Part shown: one piece after another, positions 1-8,297 of the stretch
How the letters are laid out: the number at the start of each line of letters is the position of its first letter
Numbering within the stretch: the stretch's first letter is position 1
Assembly (NCBI GenBank): GCA_964571215.1
Contig: CAZMZZ010000019.1
Coordinates: 1-28,521 of the forward strand
Reading direction: 5' to 3'
Origin: CAJWPI01 sp964571215
Lineage (GTDB): Bacteria > Pseudomonadota > Gammaproteobacteria > Magnimaribacterales > Magnimaribacteraceae
DNA length: 28,521 bases
Program-made: the position numbers and the translations under genes
Notes under the pieces: generated by a model
Database searches by the model: none
What the model was told of the DNA's origin: nothing
The model's input: only the letters and a program-made list of their open reading frames with translations

Positions 1-6
1 GTAGGA

Positions 7-1515
7 ATGAATCCAGATAACCCTGGAGAAGTTTGTAACCTCGTTAAAGGAAAATGGGTTCAAAGTAAGAATTTTAGAGAAGATATAGTGGATCCTTTAA
101 ATGGAGGTAATTTTTTGAGGGTCCCAGATACTGTTGATTATTCAGAATTCAGGGAGAATCTTGATATATGTTCTAAAAGTGGTCTCCACAATCCTTTAAA
201 GAATATAGAAAGATATTTGATGTTAGGAGATGTCTGTGCAAAGGCAGCTGAATTATTAAGAGAAGAAGAAGTATCTGAATACTTTACTAAATTAATTCAA
301 AGAGTCATGCCTAAAAGTACTTCTCAATGCCAAGGTGAAGTAACAGTTACAAGAGTATTCTTAGAAAACTTTTCAGGGGACAACGTAAGATTTTTGGCAA
401 GAAGTTTTTCTAACCCCGGTGATCACTTAGGACAAGAATCGTCAGGTTATCGATGGCCATTTGGATCTGTCTGTATTATTGCTCCTTTTAACTTTCCATT
501 AGAAATACCAGCCCTACAGGCTATGGGAGCTCTTTTTATGGGTAACAGACCTCTGGTAAAGGTAGATTCAAGAGTTAGTGTAGTTTTCGAACAATTCTTA
601 AGACTCTTAATTCATTGTGGTTTGCCCCCAGAAGACCTAGATTTTATTAACTGTAAAGGTGAAGTGATGGAGGAGTTAATAAAACAAAGTAATAATAAGA
701 TTAGGCTAACACAATTTACTGGTTCAAAAGAAGTTGCAGACAAATTATCGGTTGTTTTAAAAGGTAAAATTAGAATTGAAGATGCAGGATTTGATTGGAA
801 AATTATAGGACCTGATTACGACTCTGAGTGGACTGAATATGTAGCAAATCAGTGTGATGAAGACGCTTATAATGCTTCTGGACAGAAATGTTCAGCTCAA
901 AGCATTTTGTTTGTTCATAGAAATTGGGAAGAAGATCTTTTACCAAGGCTAGCAGATTTAGCAGCTAAGAGAGAACTAAAGAATCTCGATATAGGACCAG
1001 TATTGAGTTGGACAAATTCGCAATTAAACGAACATATAAATTTTTTGTTGAAGATTGATGGCTCAAAGTTATTATTTGGTGGAGATGAGTTATCTGATCA
1101 CTCTATACCTTCAAATTATGGATCATTTAAACCAACAGCTATTGAGATCCCCGTTGAAGAGCTTCTAACAGATAAGTTTGATTTGATAACAAAAGAAGTT
1201 TTTGGACCATTCCAAGTAGTAGTTCTATATTCAGACAGAGAAATAAAAAAAATTAAAGAAATTCTTGAGAAAATAACCCAAAATCTAACTGCAGCTATTG
1301 TTAGTAATGATGTGTTATTTCAACAGGATATACTAGGAAATACAGTAAATGGAACTACATATACTGGCATGAGGGCAAGAACTACAGGCGCTCCTCAGAA
1401 TCATTGGTTTGGACCAGCTGGAGATCCTCGTTCGGCAGGTATTGGCACTCCGGAAGCAATAATAAATACTTGGAGCTCGCATAGAGAAATCATAAAAGAC
1501 TCAGGCCCTTATTAA
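7..1515 (+). CDS. Delta-1-pyrroline-5-carboxylate dehydrogenase, plant-type (ALDH12) aldehyde dehydrogenase
   Basis: Likely oxidises P5C/glutamate semialdehyde to glutamate with NAD+, the second step of proline breakdown. The 502-residue protein spans a whole aldehyde dehydrogenase. The PFNFPLEIP segment (about 160-168) and FTGS (237-240) lie in the NAD fold. The LEDAGFDWK-like segment (about 257-265) carries the region of the general base, and SGQKCSAQ carries the nucleophile Cys295. The C-terminal run around NGTTYTG, TTGAPQNHWFGPAGDPR and GIGTPEAI matches what I recall of plant mitochondrial P5CDH (ALDH12A1) much better than bacterial PutA or ALDH4 enzymes. The ATG has an AGGA directly against it, which is too close for a normal ribosome site. 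The frame stays open to the window edge, so the true start could lie upstream. No proline dehydrogenase is visible in the window; one may sit upstream. Confidence 0.85.
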   Translation: MNPDNPGEVCNLVKGKWVQSKNFREDIVDPLNGGNFLRVPDTVDYSEFRENLDICSKSGLHNPLKNIERYLMLGDVCAKAAELLREEEVSEYFTKLIQRVMPKSTSQCQGEVTVTRVFLENFSGDNVRFLARSFSNPGDHLGQESSGYRWPFGSVCIIAPFNFPLEIPALQAMGALFMGNRPLVKVDSRVSVVFEQFLRLLIHCGLPPEDLDFINCKGEVMEELIKQSNNKIRLTQFTGSKEVADKLSVVLKGKIRIEDAGFDWKIIGPDYDSEWTEYVANQCDEDAYNASGQKCSAQSILFVHRNWEEDLLPRLADLAAKRELKNLDIGPVLSWTNSQLNEHINFLLKIDGSKLLFGGDELSDHSIPSNYGSFKPTAIEIPVEELLTDKFDLITKEVFGPFQVVVLYSDREIKKIKEILEKITQNLTAAIVSNDVLFQQDILGNTVNGTTYTGMRARTTGAPQNHWFGPAGDPRSAGIGTPEAIINTWSSHREIIKDSGPY

Positions 1516-1544
1516 CTATTTTTTGATACATAAATAAAAAAATA

Positions 1545-2165
1545 ATGAAGAAAAGATTTATAAATGCAGCAGTTTTCTTAATTCTCTACCTAGTTTTTTT
1601 ATCTTGGTATGACGGGTGGGGAATGGATCCGTATACGCCAGAAGAGGTTGAAGCACTCGCCAGTAAAGCAGAAGCATTAGAGACGAATCCTGAACAAATA
1701 AGAAATCTTAGGCGTTTGTTAAAAGATGACGATGGTAAAGAGTTTTTTATGCTCAACCTTAACCGTTATGAGTATGGAGAAAATGAAGTACAACAAGGTG
1801 TACCAATTGCTTATCAGAACTATGGACAGGCTGTCATTACAATGATATTGAAGAATGCTGGCCATCCTATCTACTCAGGAAAATTATCTGAATATTTGGT
1901 GGGCGGTGACTTAAAGGAAGGAAACTGGCATGAAGTCATTCTAGTTCGATATCGTTCAAGGCGTGATTTTATAGGTATGGTAACTTCTGATGAATATCTG
2001 AAAATATCTAAGCATCGTGCAGGTGGAATCGAATACGCTGAAGTGACCCCAACCAGTGCCACAATAAATTTGGCAACCCCACGGATCTTTGTTTTAGTGT
2101 TACTATTATTTTTAGCTTGGGCAATTGATAGCTTGATCAAAAAAAATATTAATATGAAGAGATGA
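1545..2165 (+). CDS. Membrane-anchored DUF1330-like (dimeric alpha/beta-barrel) protein
   Basis: The function is unknown. A hydrophobic helix at about residues 5-22 and a second at about 181-199 flank a soluble middle of roughly 130 residues. That middle has the spacing typical of DUF1330/EthD-type ferredoxin-like barrels: a start strand EFFMLNLNRY, an NYGQ helix region, GHPIYSG, then WHEVILVRYRSRRDF, SDEYLKI and HRAGG. Most relatives are soluble and about 100 residues long, so the double membrane anchor is unusual. It lies 29 bases after the ALDH12-like gene, and its stop overlaps the next start as ATGA at 2162-2165, so the two small genes are translationally coupled. The fold call rests on pattern memory only. 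Confidence 0.6.
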   Translation: MKKRFINAAVFLILYLVFLSWYDGWGMDPYTPEEVEALASKAEALETNPEQIRNLRRLLKDDDGKEFFMLNLNRYEYGENEVQQGVPIAYQNYGQAVITMILKNAGHPIYSGKLSEYLVGGDLKEGNWHEVILVRYRSRRDFIGMVTSDEYLKISKHRAGGIEYAEVTPTSATINLATPRIFVLVLLLFLAWAIDSLIKKNINMKR

Positions 2166-2566
2166 GGGTACTAAGAATAACTTTAATTAGTTTAGTAACT
2201 ATTTACATTGGTTTAGTAGTTTTGTTTGAGTCTTGGTTAGGCTATTCTCAACCGAAGAATTCAAATAGCTTGATTATAACTACTTTTCATAATTCTGAAT
2301 CTAAAGATAGAGTGCTGTCAGCTATAAATAATGACAGTAAACTCTATATTTCAGCAAACCACTGGCCTCGTGCTTGGTATAGACAAGCAATGGCTAACCA
2401 TAATGTAGAAGTTTTTTATAAAGGGGAAAAAAATCAATATATAGCTATTCCCGTTGAAGGTGAGGAACACACTAAACTTATGAAAGAACACGCTCATTCA
2501 TTAACTTTTAGAATACTTACAGGATTTCCCCCTAGATATTTCCTTCGTTTGGATCTCAAGGACTAG
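2162..2566 (+). CDS. Membrane-anchored nitroreductase/deazaflavin-dependent-like (DUF385-like) small protein
   Basis: This 134-residue protein has one N-terminal membrane helix (about 5-24) followed by a small beta-rich domain. The segment from LYISANHWPRAWYRQAMANHNVEV to IPVEGEEHTKL has the layout of the DUF385 / deazaflavin-dependent nitroreductase split-barrel family: a strand, a W-Y helix naming the neighbouring residues, a basic strand, then a GEE loop. Family members bind F420, flavin or quinones, but no cofactor-binding residue can be fixed from sequence alone. The gene overlaps the preceding one by four bases. Nothing here proves catalytic activity, so it is best read as a putative oxidoreductase-like membrane protein. 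Confidence 0.5.
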   Translation: MRVLRITLISLVTIYIGLVVLFESWLGYSQPKNSNSLIITTFHNSESKDRVLSAINNDSKLYISANHWPRAWYRQAMANHNVEVFYKGEKNQYIAIPVEGEEHTKLMKEHAHSLTFRILTGFPPRYFLRLDLKD

Positions 2567-2620
2567 ATCTAGTTTAGACCATACTTTAATTAGATAAATT
2601 TTTGTGCCATTATCACCACT

Positions 2621-3169
2621 ATGAAGAGGTTTTTTCTTTTTTTAGCTAAAGCTTTAGGAACTTTTATAGGCCTCATAGTTTTAGTTGTTGTTTGTATATT
2701 TGTTGTTGCTAGATTCAGCGACGGTCCAATCGGCAATGGACCTCCCTTGGAGATGGTTACAGCAGGTCCCTTCAAGACAGGAGAAATGCAAACAGGAGAA
2801 GAACCTAATTGGAGCTTCCTAAAAGAATATCCTATTGTTCAATTTCAACTACTGAATCCACCAAGATCCCGAACTACCTTTATTATGGAAACAGGAGGAA
2901 GAATTTTTATACCTTCTGGATATATGAACAGTACTATGGGTAAAATTTGGAAACATTGGCCTATGGAAGCTGAAAAAGATGGTAGAGCCCTATTGAGAGT
3001 AGACGGAAAGCTATACAAAAGAAATATGGTTAGAATAGAAGAAGGAGAGATTTTAACTCAAGTTTTAGCAGAATTAAGTAGAAAATACGCTGGAGGATTT
3101 CCTGTTTCTCAAGAAAACATTAATTCCGGTGACTTATGGATATTTGAGCTAGAGCCAAGAAGCGATTAA
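2621..3169 (+). CDS. Membrane-anchored protein of unknown function, possible split-barrel fold
   Basis: The protein has 182 residues. A strong N-terminal membrane helix (about 4-30) is followed by a periplasmic-type domain rich in strands. Recognisable blocks are FSDGPIGNGPP, NPPRSRTTFI, GGRIFIPSGYMN, IWKHWP, EKDGRALLRVDGKLY and a C-terminal DLWIFELEP. The pattern of a strand, an IPSGYMN turn, a W-P helix and a further strand resembles the preceding protein and pyridoxamine-phosphate-oxidase-like barrels, but I cannot assign a family. It is the last of three same-strand anchored proteins, 54 bases after the second, and converges on the SDR gene. No signal-peptidase site is obvious, so the helix is probably retained as an anchor. 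Confidence 0.5.
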   Translation: MKRFFLFLAKALGTFIGLIVLVVVCIFVVARFSDGPIGNGPPLEMVTAGPFKTGEMQTGEEPNWSFLKEYPIVQFQLLNPPRSRTTFIMETGGRIFIPSGYMNSTMGKIWKHWPMEAEKDGRALLRVDGKLYKRNMVRIEEGEILTQVLAELSRKYAGGFPVSQENINSGDLWIFELEPRSD

Positions 3170-3188
3170 ATTCCTTTTTTTTACCTTC

Positions 3189-4106
3189 TCAAGAACTAAT
3201 AGTTCTTTGTAGCATTTCCTCCAAAGGGGTTAGTTCAATTCCCAGCTCTTTGCATGCGGGTTTTGGGTCAATATTATCGTCATGATCTAAAACTCCTAAC
3301 ATAGCTCTGCTTGTAGGAGGGTTAGGAAATAATATCTCAAGTATTGTTGCAAGTGCATTGCCAAGAAGAAGGGGTAAAGAAAAAACTTTTACTTTTACCT
3401 TTAATAATTCAGCTGTTTTTTTAACTAATTGTTCTCTGGTTAATGAAGTGGGACCTGCAACAACTTTGATGCCACTCGGAGAAGGTTCTTTATTTAAACA
3501 TTTATTAATATCTACTTTTATAGCTTTAATAATATCTCCTGCATAAATAGGTTGTTCTAAGCTAAGTTTTCTAAAGGTAAAATTAAACTTAGAGATGGCA
3601 TTTTTTTTCAAAGCATAACTAGCGTAATCACCTTCACTAAGAACCATTGGGACCTGCAGTATTAAACAAGGTACACCAGAATTTAAAAAAAATTTTTCTG
3701 CATATCCTCGGGAAGAAAAACAAGTATTTCTGGAATTCTCTTTTGCACCTAATAAACTTATGTAGAAGATTTTTTTTACTGAACTACCCTTTATTGCTTC
3801 TAGCATAGTTTTTGTAGTCTTTTTATGAACCAAGTCAAAACTATTTTTTTTATTTTCTTTAATTATCCCTACCAAGTGGAGCACATAAGAACAAGTGCTA
3901 ACTAGCTTTTTAATTGTTTCTAAGTCCAAGTAGTCGCATTTAACTATTTCTACATTCTCAATATGATTATCTCTAACGAAAATCTTTAAATCTTTCTTAG
4001 CTTTGTCAGATCTTACTAAAGCACAAATATCAAAATTACTATTCGATAACAAAAATCTTTTTCCTAAATTACCGTTTGAGCCTGTTACTAATACTCTTTC
4101 TTTCAT
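3189..4106 (-). CDS. NAD(P)-binding atypical SDR, NDUFA9/NmrA-like
   Basis: This 305-residue Rossmann protein opens with a strand and TGSNGNLG (8-15), the dinucleotide-binding turn of extended/atypical short-chain dehydrogenases. YISLLGAKENS (about 115-125) and a GYAEK (134-138) follow at the usual places. The overall shape matches the complex-I NDUFA9-like and NmrA-like groups, which often act as nucleotide sensors, assembly factors or sugar/isoprenoid reductases. It is the last gene of a three-gene operon with a CDP-alcohol phosphatidyltransferase (4-base gap) and a flippase-like membrane protein. A role in lipid or envelope metabolism is suggested by context only. The substrate is unknown. 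Confidence 0.7.
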   Translation of the reverse strand: MKERVLVTGSNGNLGKRFLLSNSNFDICALVRSDKAKKDLKIFVRDNHIENVEIVKCDYLDLETIKKLVSTCSYVLHLVGIIKENKKNSFDLVHKKTTKTMLEAIKGSSVKKIFYISLLGAKENSRNTCFSSRGYAEKFFLNSGVPCLILQVPMVLSEGDYASYALKKNAISKFNFTFRKLSLEQPIYAGDIIKAIKVDINKCLNKEPSPSGIKVVAGPTSLTREQLVKKTAELLKVKVKVFSLPLLLGNALATILEILFPNPPTSRAMLGVLDHDDNIDPKPACKELGIELTPLEEMLQRTISS

Positions 4107-4110
4107 ATAT

Positions 4111-4635
4111 TTATCTTTTTAGTAATGTCCAAAGTCTTTCAGTCATTGAGACTAATGTTGATGCAATTAAAATCCAAGAGCAAAGAATAAATAAGTTACC
4201 AGGCAGAGTAATTCCTAGTGTTTCTGTGAATATACAAATGCTAGCTAAAACATAGTAAGCAATTCCATTTGAACGTCCTAAGGAGCTCATTCTTAATTTT
4301 TGTCCAGCTAGTGATTTAGAGTCTAGTGCATACTGAAGAAAAGAACCTAAAACTAATAAAGGCAGAAGTAATGGTATGTCATGAGTTTTGCTCAAAGAAA
4401 ATAATAAAACAGCTACTAAAAAAGCATCAGAAGAGTGATCTAATAAACCACCGAAAGGAGTATCTTGTTTTTTCTTTCTTGCTATAGGTCCATCAAACAA
4501 ATCACTAAGGATTGCCAATATTAAAAAGAAGCCAGCAGTAAACCACCACTCGGAAAGAATAACCCAAGCCATGAATGGTGCTATGAATATTCTAAACAGG
4601 CTTAAAGAATTAGCTAGGGTTAGAAAGTTTTTCAC
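4111..4635 (-). CDS. CDP-alcohol phosphatidyltransferase family membrane enzyme
   Basis: Transfers a phosphatidyl group from a CDP-lipid to an alcohol such as glycerol phosphate, inositol phosphate or serine; the alcohol here is unknown. The complete family signature is present: D45, D48-G49, A52-R53, then G62, D66 and D70, with exactly the D-x2-DG-x2-AR-x8-G-x3-D-x3-D spacing. Around it are about five membrane helices in 174 residues, close to PgsA size. I chose the GTG start at 4635, which follows the upstream TAA with no gap; the next Met is already inside the first helix. It may be PgsA itself or a paralogue. The flippase-like and SDR partners point to a dedicated lipid pathway. Confidence 0.85.
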   Translation of the reverse strand: MKNFLTLANSLSLFRIFIAPFMAWVILSEWWFTAGFFLILAILSDLFDGPIARKKKQDTPFGGLLDHSSDAFLVAVLLFSLSKTHDIPLLLPLLVLGSFLQYALDSKSLAGQKLRMSSLGRSNGIAYYVLASICIFTETLGITLPGNLFILCSWILIASTLVSMTERLWTLLKR

Positions 4636-5610
4636 TTAATTTGATTTGGTTCCAAATAAATCTTTATTTGCTCTTGGTAGGAACATCAAGCCTATTATGG
4701 CATTAAACAGAATGAAGAAGTTATGCTGTAAAAAACCAAAAGCTGCCATGGCACCTTCATTTTCAGGGAAAAGAATAATCCAAGATGTAATAGCTGCTGC
4801 GCGCATTGGAGTAGGAATCGTAGCAGCAAAAAATATTACAGGAAGAAGAGGCAGTAGTGTCATTGAGGATACTTCTACTCCAAAGAAACCAAGTGCTGCA
4901 GAGTAAACAAATACAGCCGCTATTAATAAAGGTGATCTCAATAGAAAGAAAGCTCCGTAGTGTTTTAGTTTCGCTAATTTAAATGCATGAAAAATTTCCA
5001 AATTTCTTATTTTGTTATTTCTAAATAGAGGTCCTCGAAAGAAAAATACCCACAGAGCAAAAAAGATAGCTCCGCCAATGGCAAAATATTCGATCAACCC
5101 AAATACTTCAGGTAAGTCTTGACCACCAACTATGAAACCTATTGTTGCCCAGATTAATAAATAGAATATCTCACAAAACATTATAAACAACATTAGTGAT
5201 GTGACTTCCCATCCCGGGACCTGATCACGCCTATTCAAGTAATAGGCCATAGCACCTTTACCAATTTGCTCATTAAACATTGAGATGATGTATGCACTAG
5301 CTCGTATTGGTAAAATATCTTTGTACTTAATATCTTTTATAAACCAGTTCAACGCTCTAGTTACTATTAATGTGTCTATAGAAAAATAGAATAAACAGTA
5401 GCCAGTCATCATAAGGAGCCAGGGAACCCAATTAACCGCTCCAAAAACAACTAACATGTATTCTACTAATGACAATCCTTCTCTTAGGGCGGCTCCATTA
5501 ATTCGGTAAAAGATATAATAAAAACAAGCTATGGTTATCCCAAAAAGTAAGATCTTACCTATCCTATTAGACTTTTTAGGACTTACTTGTGAATTTGTAG
5601 AAGTGTTCAA
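4636..5610 (-). CDS. Multi-pass membrane protein, LPG-synthase-TM/flippase-like (UPF0104-like)
   Basis: This integral membrane protein of 324 residues has about eight predicted helices. The block from RASAYIISMFNEQIGKGAMAYYL (about 103-125) resembles the conserved helix-loop of YbhN/UPF0104 proteins, which share the membrane half of lysyl-phosphatidylglycerol synthase and are thought to move lipids. Assignment is by pattern and not firm. The start is TTG at 5610, preceded at about seven bases by an AGAG-rich stretch; no in-frame ATG occurs until about residue 47, inside the second helix. The stop abuts the GTG of the phosphatidyltransferase, so the two proteins are probably made in a coupled way. 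Confidence 0.6.
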   Translation of the reverse strand: MNTSTNSQVSPKKSNRIGKILLFGITIACFYYIFYRINGAALREGLSLVEYMLVVFGAVNWVPWLLMMTGYCLFYFSIDTLIVTRALNWFIKDIKYKDILPIRASAYIISMFNEQIGKGAMAYYLNRRDQVPGWEVTSLMLFIMFCEIFYLLIWATIGFIVGGQDLPEVFGLIEYFAIGGAIFFALWVFFFRGPLFRNNKIRNLEIFHAFKLAKLKHYGAFFLLRSPLLIAAVFVYSAALGFFGVEVSSMTLLPLLPVIFFAATIPTPMRAAAITSWIILFPENEGAMAAFGFLQHNFFILFNAIIGLMFLPRANKDLFGTKSN

Positions 5611-5676
5611 TTTCTGCTCTCTTTAGCATAGTTCAAGTATTCCCAGACCTGCTATTTTAAGTTACATTAGAAGAAC

Positions 5677-6120
5677 ATGTTTATTTGGTCAACAGTTCTT
5701 CCTCAGCCTAGTAATAGTTATTTAGGCTCTAAGATTTCCCTTTATTATTTAATTTTATTAGCTTGCATGTTTACGTTCAGAGGACTTGTTCATTATTTTG
5801 CTCCGGATGGAGGATCAGGAATTATTGCAGGTATTCCTCTAGAAACTTACCCTGAAGGAGCTGTCCAAGCAATTATTACTGGTTTTGGTGTTTATGGAAA
5901 ATATCATTTAGTGGAAGCAGTATTAGCCTGGTTGATTATCTTTAGATGGCGGACTCTGATACCAATTTTTCTTCTCTTTGTTGTAATAAATCAGCTTCTG
6001 GGGATTATTTTAATAACTGTAAAGCCATTACCCGTCATACCACCCGGACAAATAGGAGCATATGTCTTATTTCCTATTTCTTTGATTGCCTTTCTGTTAT
6101 CTATAAGACAAGTAAAGTGA
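5677..6120 (+). CDS. Small membrane protein of unknown function
   Basis: I do not recognise a family. The 147 residues hold about four hydrophobic helices (roughly 20-38, 62-72, 79-108 and 124-143), with a polar loop containing HYFAPDGGSG after the first. The ribosome site is weak (AGAAGA). Its TGA overlaps the GTG start of the following PhyH-type dioxygenase (GTGA at 6117-6120), so it heads a three-gene operon with two such oxygenases. A scaffold, transporter or sensor role linked to those oxygenases is possible, but nothing in the sequence shows it. It is divergent from the flippase-like gene, across 66 bases. Confidence 0.6.
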   Translation: MFIWSTVLPQPSNSYLGSKISLYYLILLACMFTFRGLVHYFAPDGGSGIIAGIPLETYPEGAVQAIITGFGVYGKYHLVEAVLAWLIIFRWRTLIPIFLLFVVINQLLGIILITVKPLPVIPPGQIGAYVLFPISLIAFLLSIRQVK

Positions 6121-7076
6121 TCCTCAATCAAGAGCAACTTTCTTTCTTTAAGGTTAATGGGTATCTAATTATTCCAAAGGCGATGGATTCAGATCTCTGT
6201 GCAAAAGCACGTGATTTACTTTGGTCATCTTTACCTAAGGAAGCTAACATTAAAAGAGAAGATTCTTCAACTCATGTAGGCCCATTTACTGCAATCGACC
6301 AAGAAGAAGATGTAACAAATCTTAGACAAGGATATAAGTGGCAGCTTAGATCAGTAGGCACAGATCAATTGATGATTGATTTAGTATATTCAGATACTTT
6401 ACAACAAATAGCCGAAGATCTTTTAGGAAAAGATTCTTTAGTAAAACCTAAAGTTGGTGGTAAAACAATGGGTCAGCACGGAGCAGCCTGGCCTGGAGGC
6501 CCGGTAGATCCTGCTTTGGATAATGAAGGAGCTAGGGGTATTTACGCAACGCTTCCTTATGGTGATCAAGATAAAGAACCCGATTTTGCTCATACTGATG
6601 GACATCCTTTTAACCTAAGTTTAGTTGGGTTAATAGATGATGTGTTGCCTGATGGAGGTGCCTTTAAGGTCTGGCCGGGATCACATAAAAGACTTTATCC
6701 AACTTTTCAAATGCAATATGACCAGCCTCGAATAGCTTACTACGAACACTTGCCCTCTTATAAAGGTTTAATTCAATCGGAAGCCTATGAAAAAGAAATA
6801 AAAAAAGTAATGGAAGACACTAAACCAGTTGATTGTTTTGGATCAGAAGGAGATGTAATTTTCTGGCATCATAGATTAGCGCATATGGCAGGGCATAACT
6901 ATTCAAGAAAAATAAGGTTAGCTGTTCTAGGTGATTATATTAGAACTGATTTAGATAAAAATAGATCTAGACCTCCTCAAAAGAATATGTGGCAAGATTG
7001 GTCTAAAGAACTAGAAAATGCTTCCGAAGTTTATTCAGAAGAGACTGCTAGATCCCAAAAGTTGATAGATTCGTAA
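6117..7076 (+). CDS. Phytanoyl-CoA dioxygenase (PhyH) family Fe(II)/2-oxoglutarate oxygenase
   Basis: Probably hydroxylates a small organic or acyl substrate using Fe(II), O2 and 2-oxoglutarate. In the 319-residue form the metal ligands are H159 and D161 (AHTDG) and a distal His in RLAH (H256), with the co-substrate Arg at about R267 in the following strand. The PGSH block (187-190) is typical of PhyH proteins. The frame is open upstream to 5946, but that extension lies inside the preceding gene and has no family similarity. I therefore take the GTG at 6117, which overlaps the upstream TGA and begins ILNQEQLSFFKVNGYLIIP, the usual PhyH N-terminus. The substrate is not predictable. It is followed after 19 bases by a second PhyH protein. 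Confidence 0.85.
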   Translation: MILNQEQLSFFKVNGYLIIPKAMDSDLCAKARDLLWSSLPKEANIKREDSSTHVGPFTAIDQEEDVTNLRQGYKWQLRSVGTDQLMIDLVYSDTLQQIAEDLLGKDSLVKPKVGGKTMGQHGAAWPGGPVDPALDNEGARGIYATLPYGDQDKEPDFAHTDGHPFNLSLVGLIDDVLPDGGAFKVWPGSHKRLYPTFQMQYDQPRIAYYEHLPSYKGLIQSEAYEKEIKKVMEDTKPVDCFGSEGDVIFWHHRLAHMAGHNYSRKIRLAVLGDYIRTDLDKNRSRPPQKNMWQDWSKELENASEVYSEETARSQKLIDS

Positions 7077-7095
7077 AGTTTAGTAAGCTGAATTT

Positions 7096-8292
7096 ATGAA
7101 AATACCTAAAGAATTTACTAAAAAATATGTGGAAAGCAATTCCCCCAAGGAAGTCCACCTTTTTAGAGATTTTTTAAGGTCTGGTGAGCCCTACAAATCT
7201 TTACTTAAGAATAACCCTTGGTTGATTCCTCCTGACTATAAGAAACCTCTGAAATTTGGCACTGGAATGTATTGGGACACCACTGTAGCTCGCAAACATG
7301 ATTATTGGAAAGATATTAATCTTCCTCAGGCTACAAAAGATATAAAACAAATGAGAAAGGACATTAAGGAATGGGGTTATTGTTTAATAGAAGAGGCTAT
7401 GTCTGAACATCAATACAAGAAATTCGAAGAAAGAGTATTAGCTCAAGGAGAAGGAGAAAAGCTTGCAGGAGTAGAACAACCAACTCCTTCTGGGCAGTAT
7501 GTAAATACTTTAATTAATAAAGGAGATCTATTCTCAAAGTGTATTGAACAAGACCCAGAAGTTGTGCAGGCTGGACCTGTTATTGAACAGCTAGTAAATG
7601 AAACTCTTGGTAAAGGATGGATTTGTCATAGTTTTCTTTCAAATGGTGCTGATCCAGATGGTTACCCTCAAGGAATGCATATGGATCAGGGGCCATTACT
7701 ACCTTGGATAACCGAAGAAGCTCCGGCACTCTTTAATACTATGTTTATACCCCAAGATATTAATGAGGAGAATGGAGGAACTTTAATTATCCCTGGGAGT
7801 CATAAAGCTTTTATTGAAGCAGGTAGTGGTGGGGAAGTTGGTAAGTTGCCACCTACCATTAATCTTGAAGCAAGTGCTGGGACTATTATGATGTTTGATG
7901 GAAGGCTACTTCATGGTACAGGTGTCAACAAAACTAAAAAGAGACGTATAGTAGCCACCATGAGTAATGTTAAATCTTGGACAAGAACTCAAGAGAATTG
8001 GATACTTTCAGTAGCTCCTGATGTTCTTGAAAAAGCAAGTCCTAAATTATTACACCGTCTAGGACTACAAGCCCTAACATATGGATCTACAATTGAAGGA
8101 TTCGGTCTTGGAGCAAGCGGAAGGGTTGGTGATCCCTGGGGCAGTATTAAACAATTTAGGACAGCCTATGACAATGGCAATTACATAAGAGTTAGAGAAT
8201 TAGATAAAAATTCATCTGAGAAAGATCTCAAGAAAGGTTATACCGTAAGGCAGGCTATGAAAAAAGCAAAGGAAGACAAGCAAGAGACATAA
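7096..8292 (+). CDS. Phytanoyl-CoA dioxygenase family protein, second copy
   Basis: This 398-residue Fe(II)/2-oxoglutarate oxygenase has the facial triad at H195-x-D197 (GMHMDQG) and H273 (GRLLHGTG), with the Arg pair 283/284 (TKKRR) as the likely 2-oxoglutarate anchor. The IIPGSHK block (231-237) supports the PhyH family. It is longer than its neighbour. About 90 residues precede the EWGYCLIEE strand that starts the catalytic core, and about 110 follow it, ending in a basic helical tail. The two PhyH proteins are not close copies: they differ in length, in the triad surroundings and at both ends. Sequential oxidation of one substrate is a reasonable but untested idea. Confidence 0.85.
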   Translation: MKIPKEFTKKYVESNSPKEVHLFRDFLRSGEPYKSLLKNNPWLIPPDYKKPLKFGTGMYWDTTVARKHDYWKDINLPQATKDIKQMRKDIKEWGYCLIEEAMSEHQYKKFEERVLAQGEGEKLAGVEQPTPSGQYVNTLINKGDLFSKCIEQDPEVVQAGPVIEQLVNETLGKGWICHSFLSNGADPDGYPQGMHMDQGPLLPWITEEAPALFNTMFIPQDINEENGGTLIIPGSHKAFIEAGSGGEVGKLPPTINLEASAGTIMMFDGRLLHGTGVNKTKKRRIVATMSNVKSWTRTQENWILSVAPDVLEKASPKLLHRLGLQALTYGSTIEGFGLGASGRVGDPWGSIKQFRTAYDNGNYIRVRELDKNSSEKDLKKGYTVRQAMKKAKEDKQET

Positions 8293-8297
8293 TTTTT

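Noticed and set aside
5946..6116. In-frame N-terminal extension of the first PhyH gene.
   Set aside because: It lies wholly within the upstream membrane-protein gene, and the translation has no PhyH similarity. The GTG at 6117 gives a normal family N-terminus.
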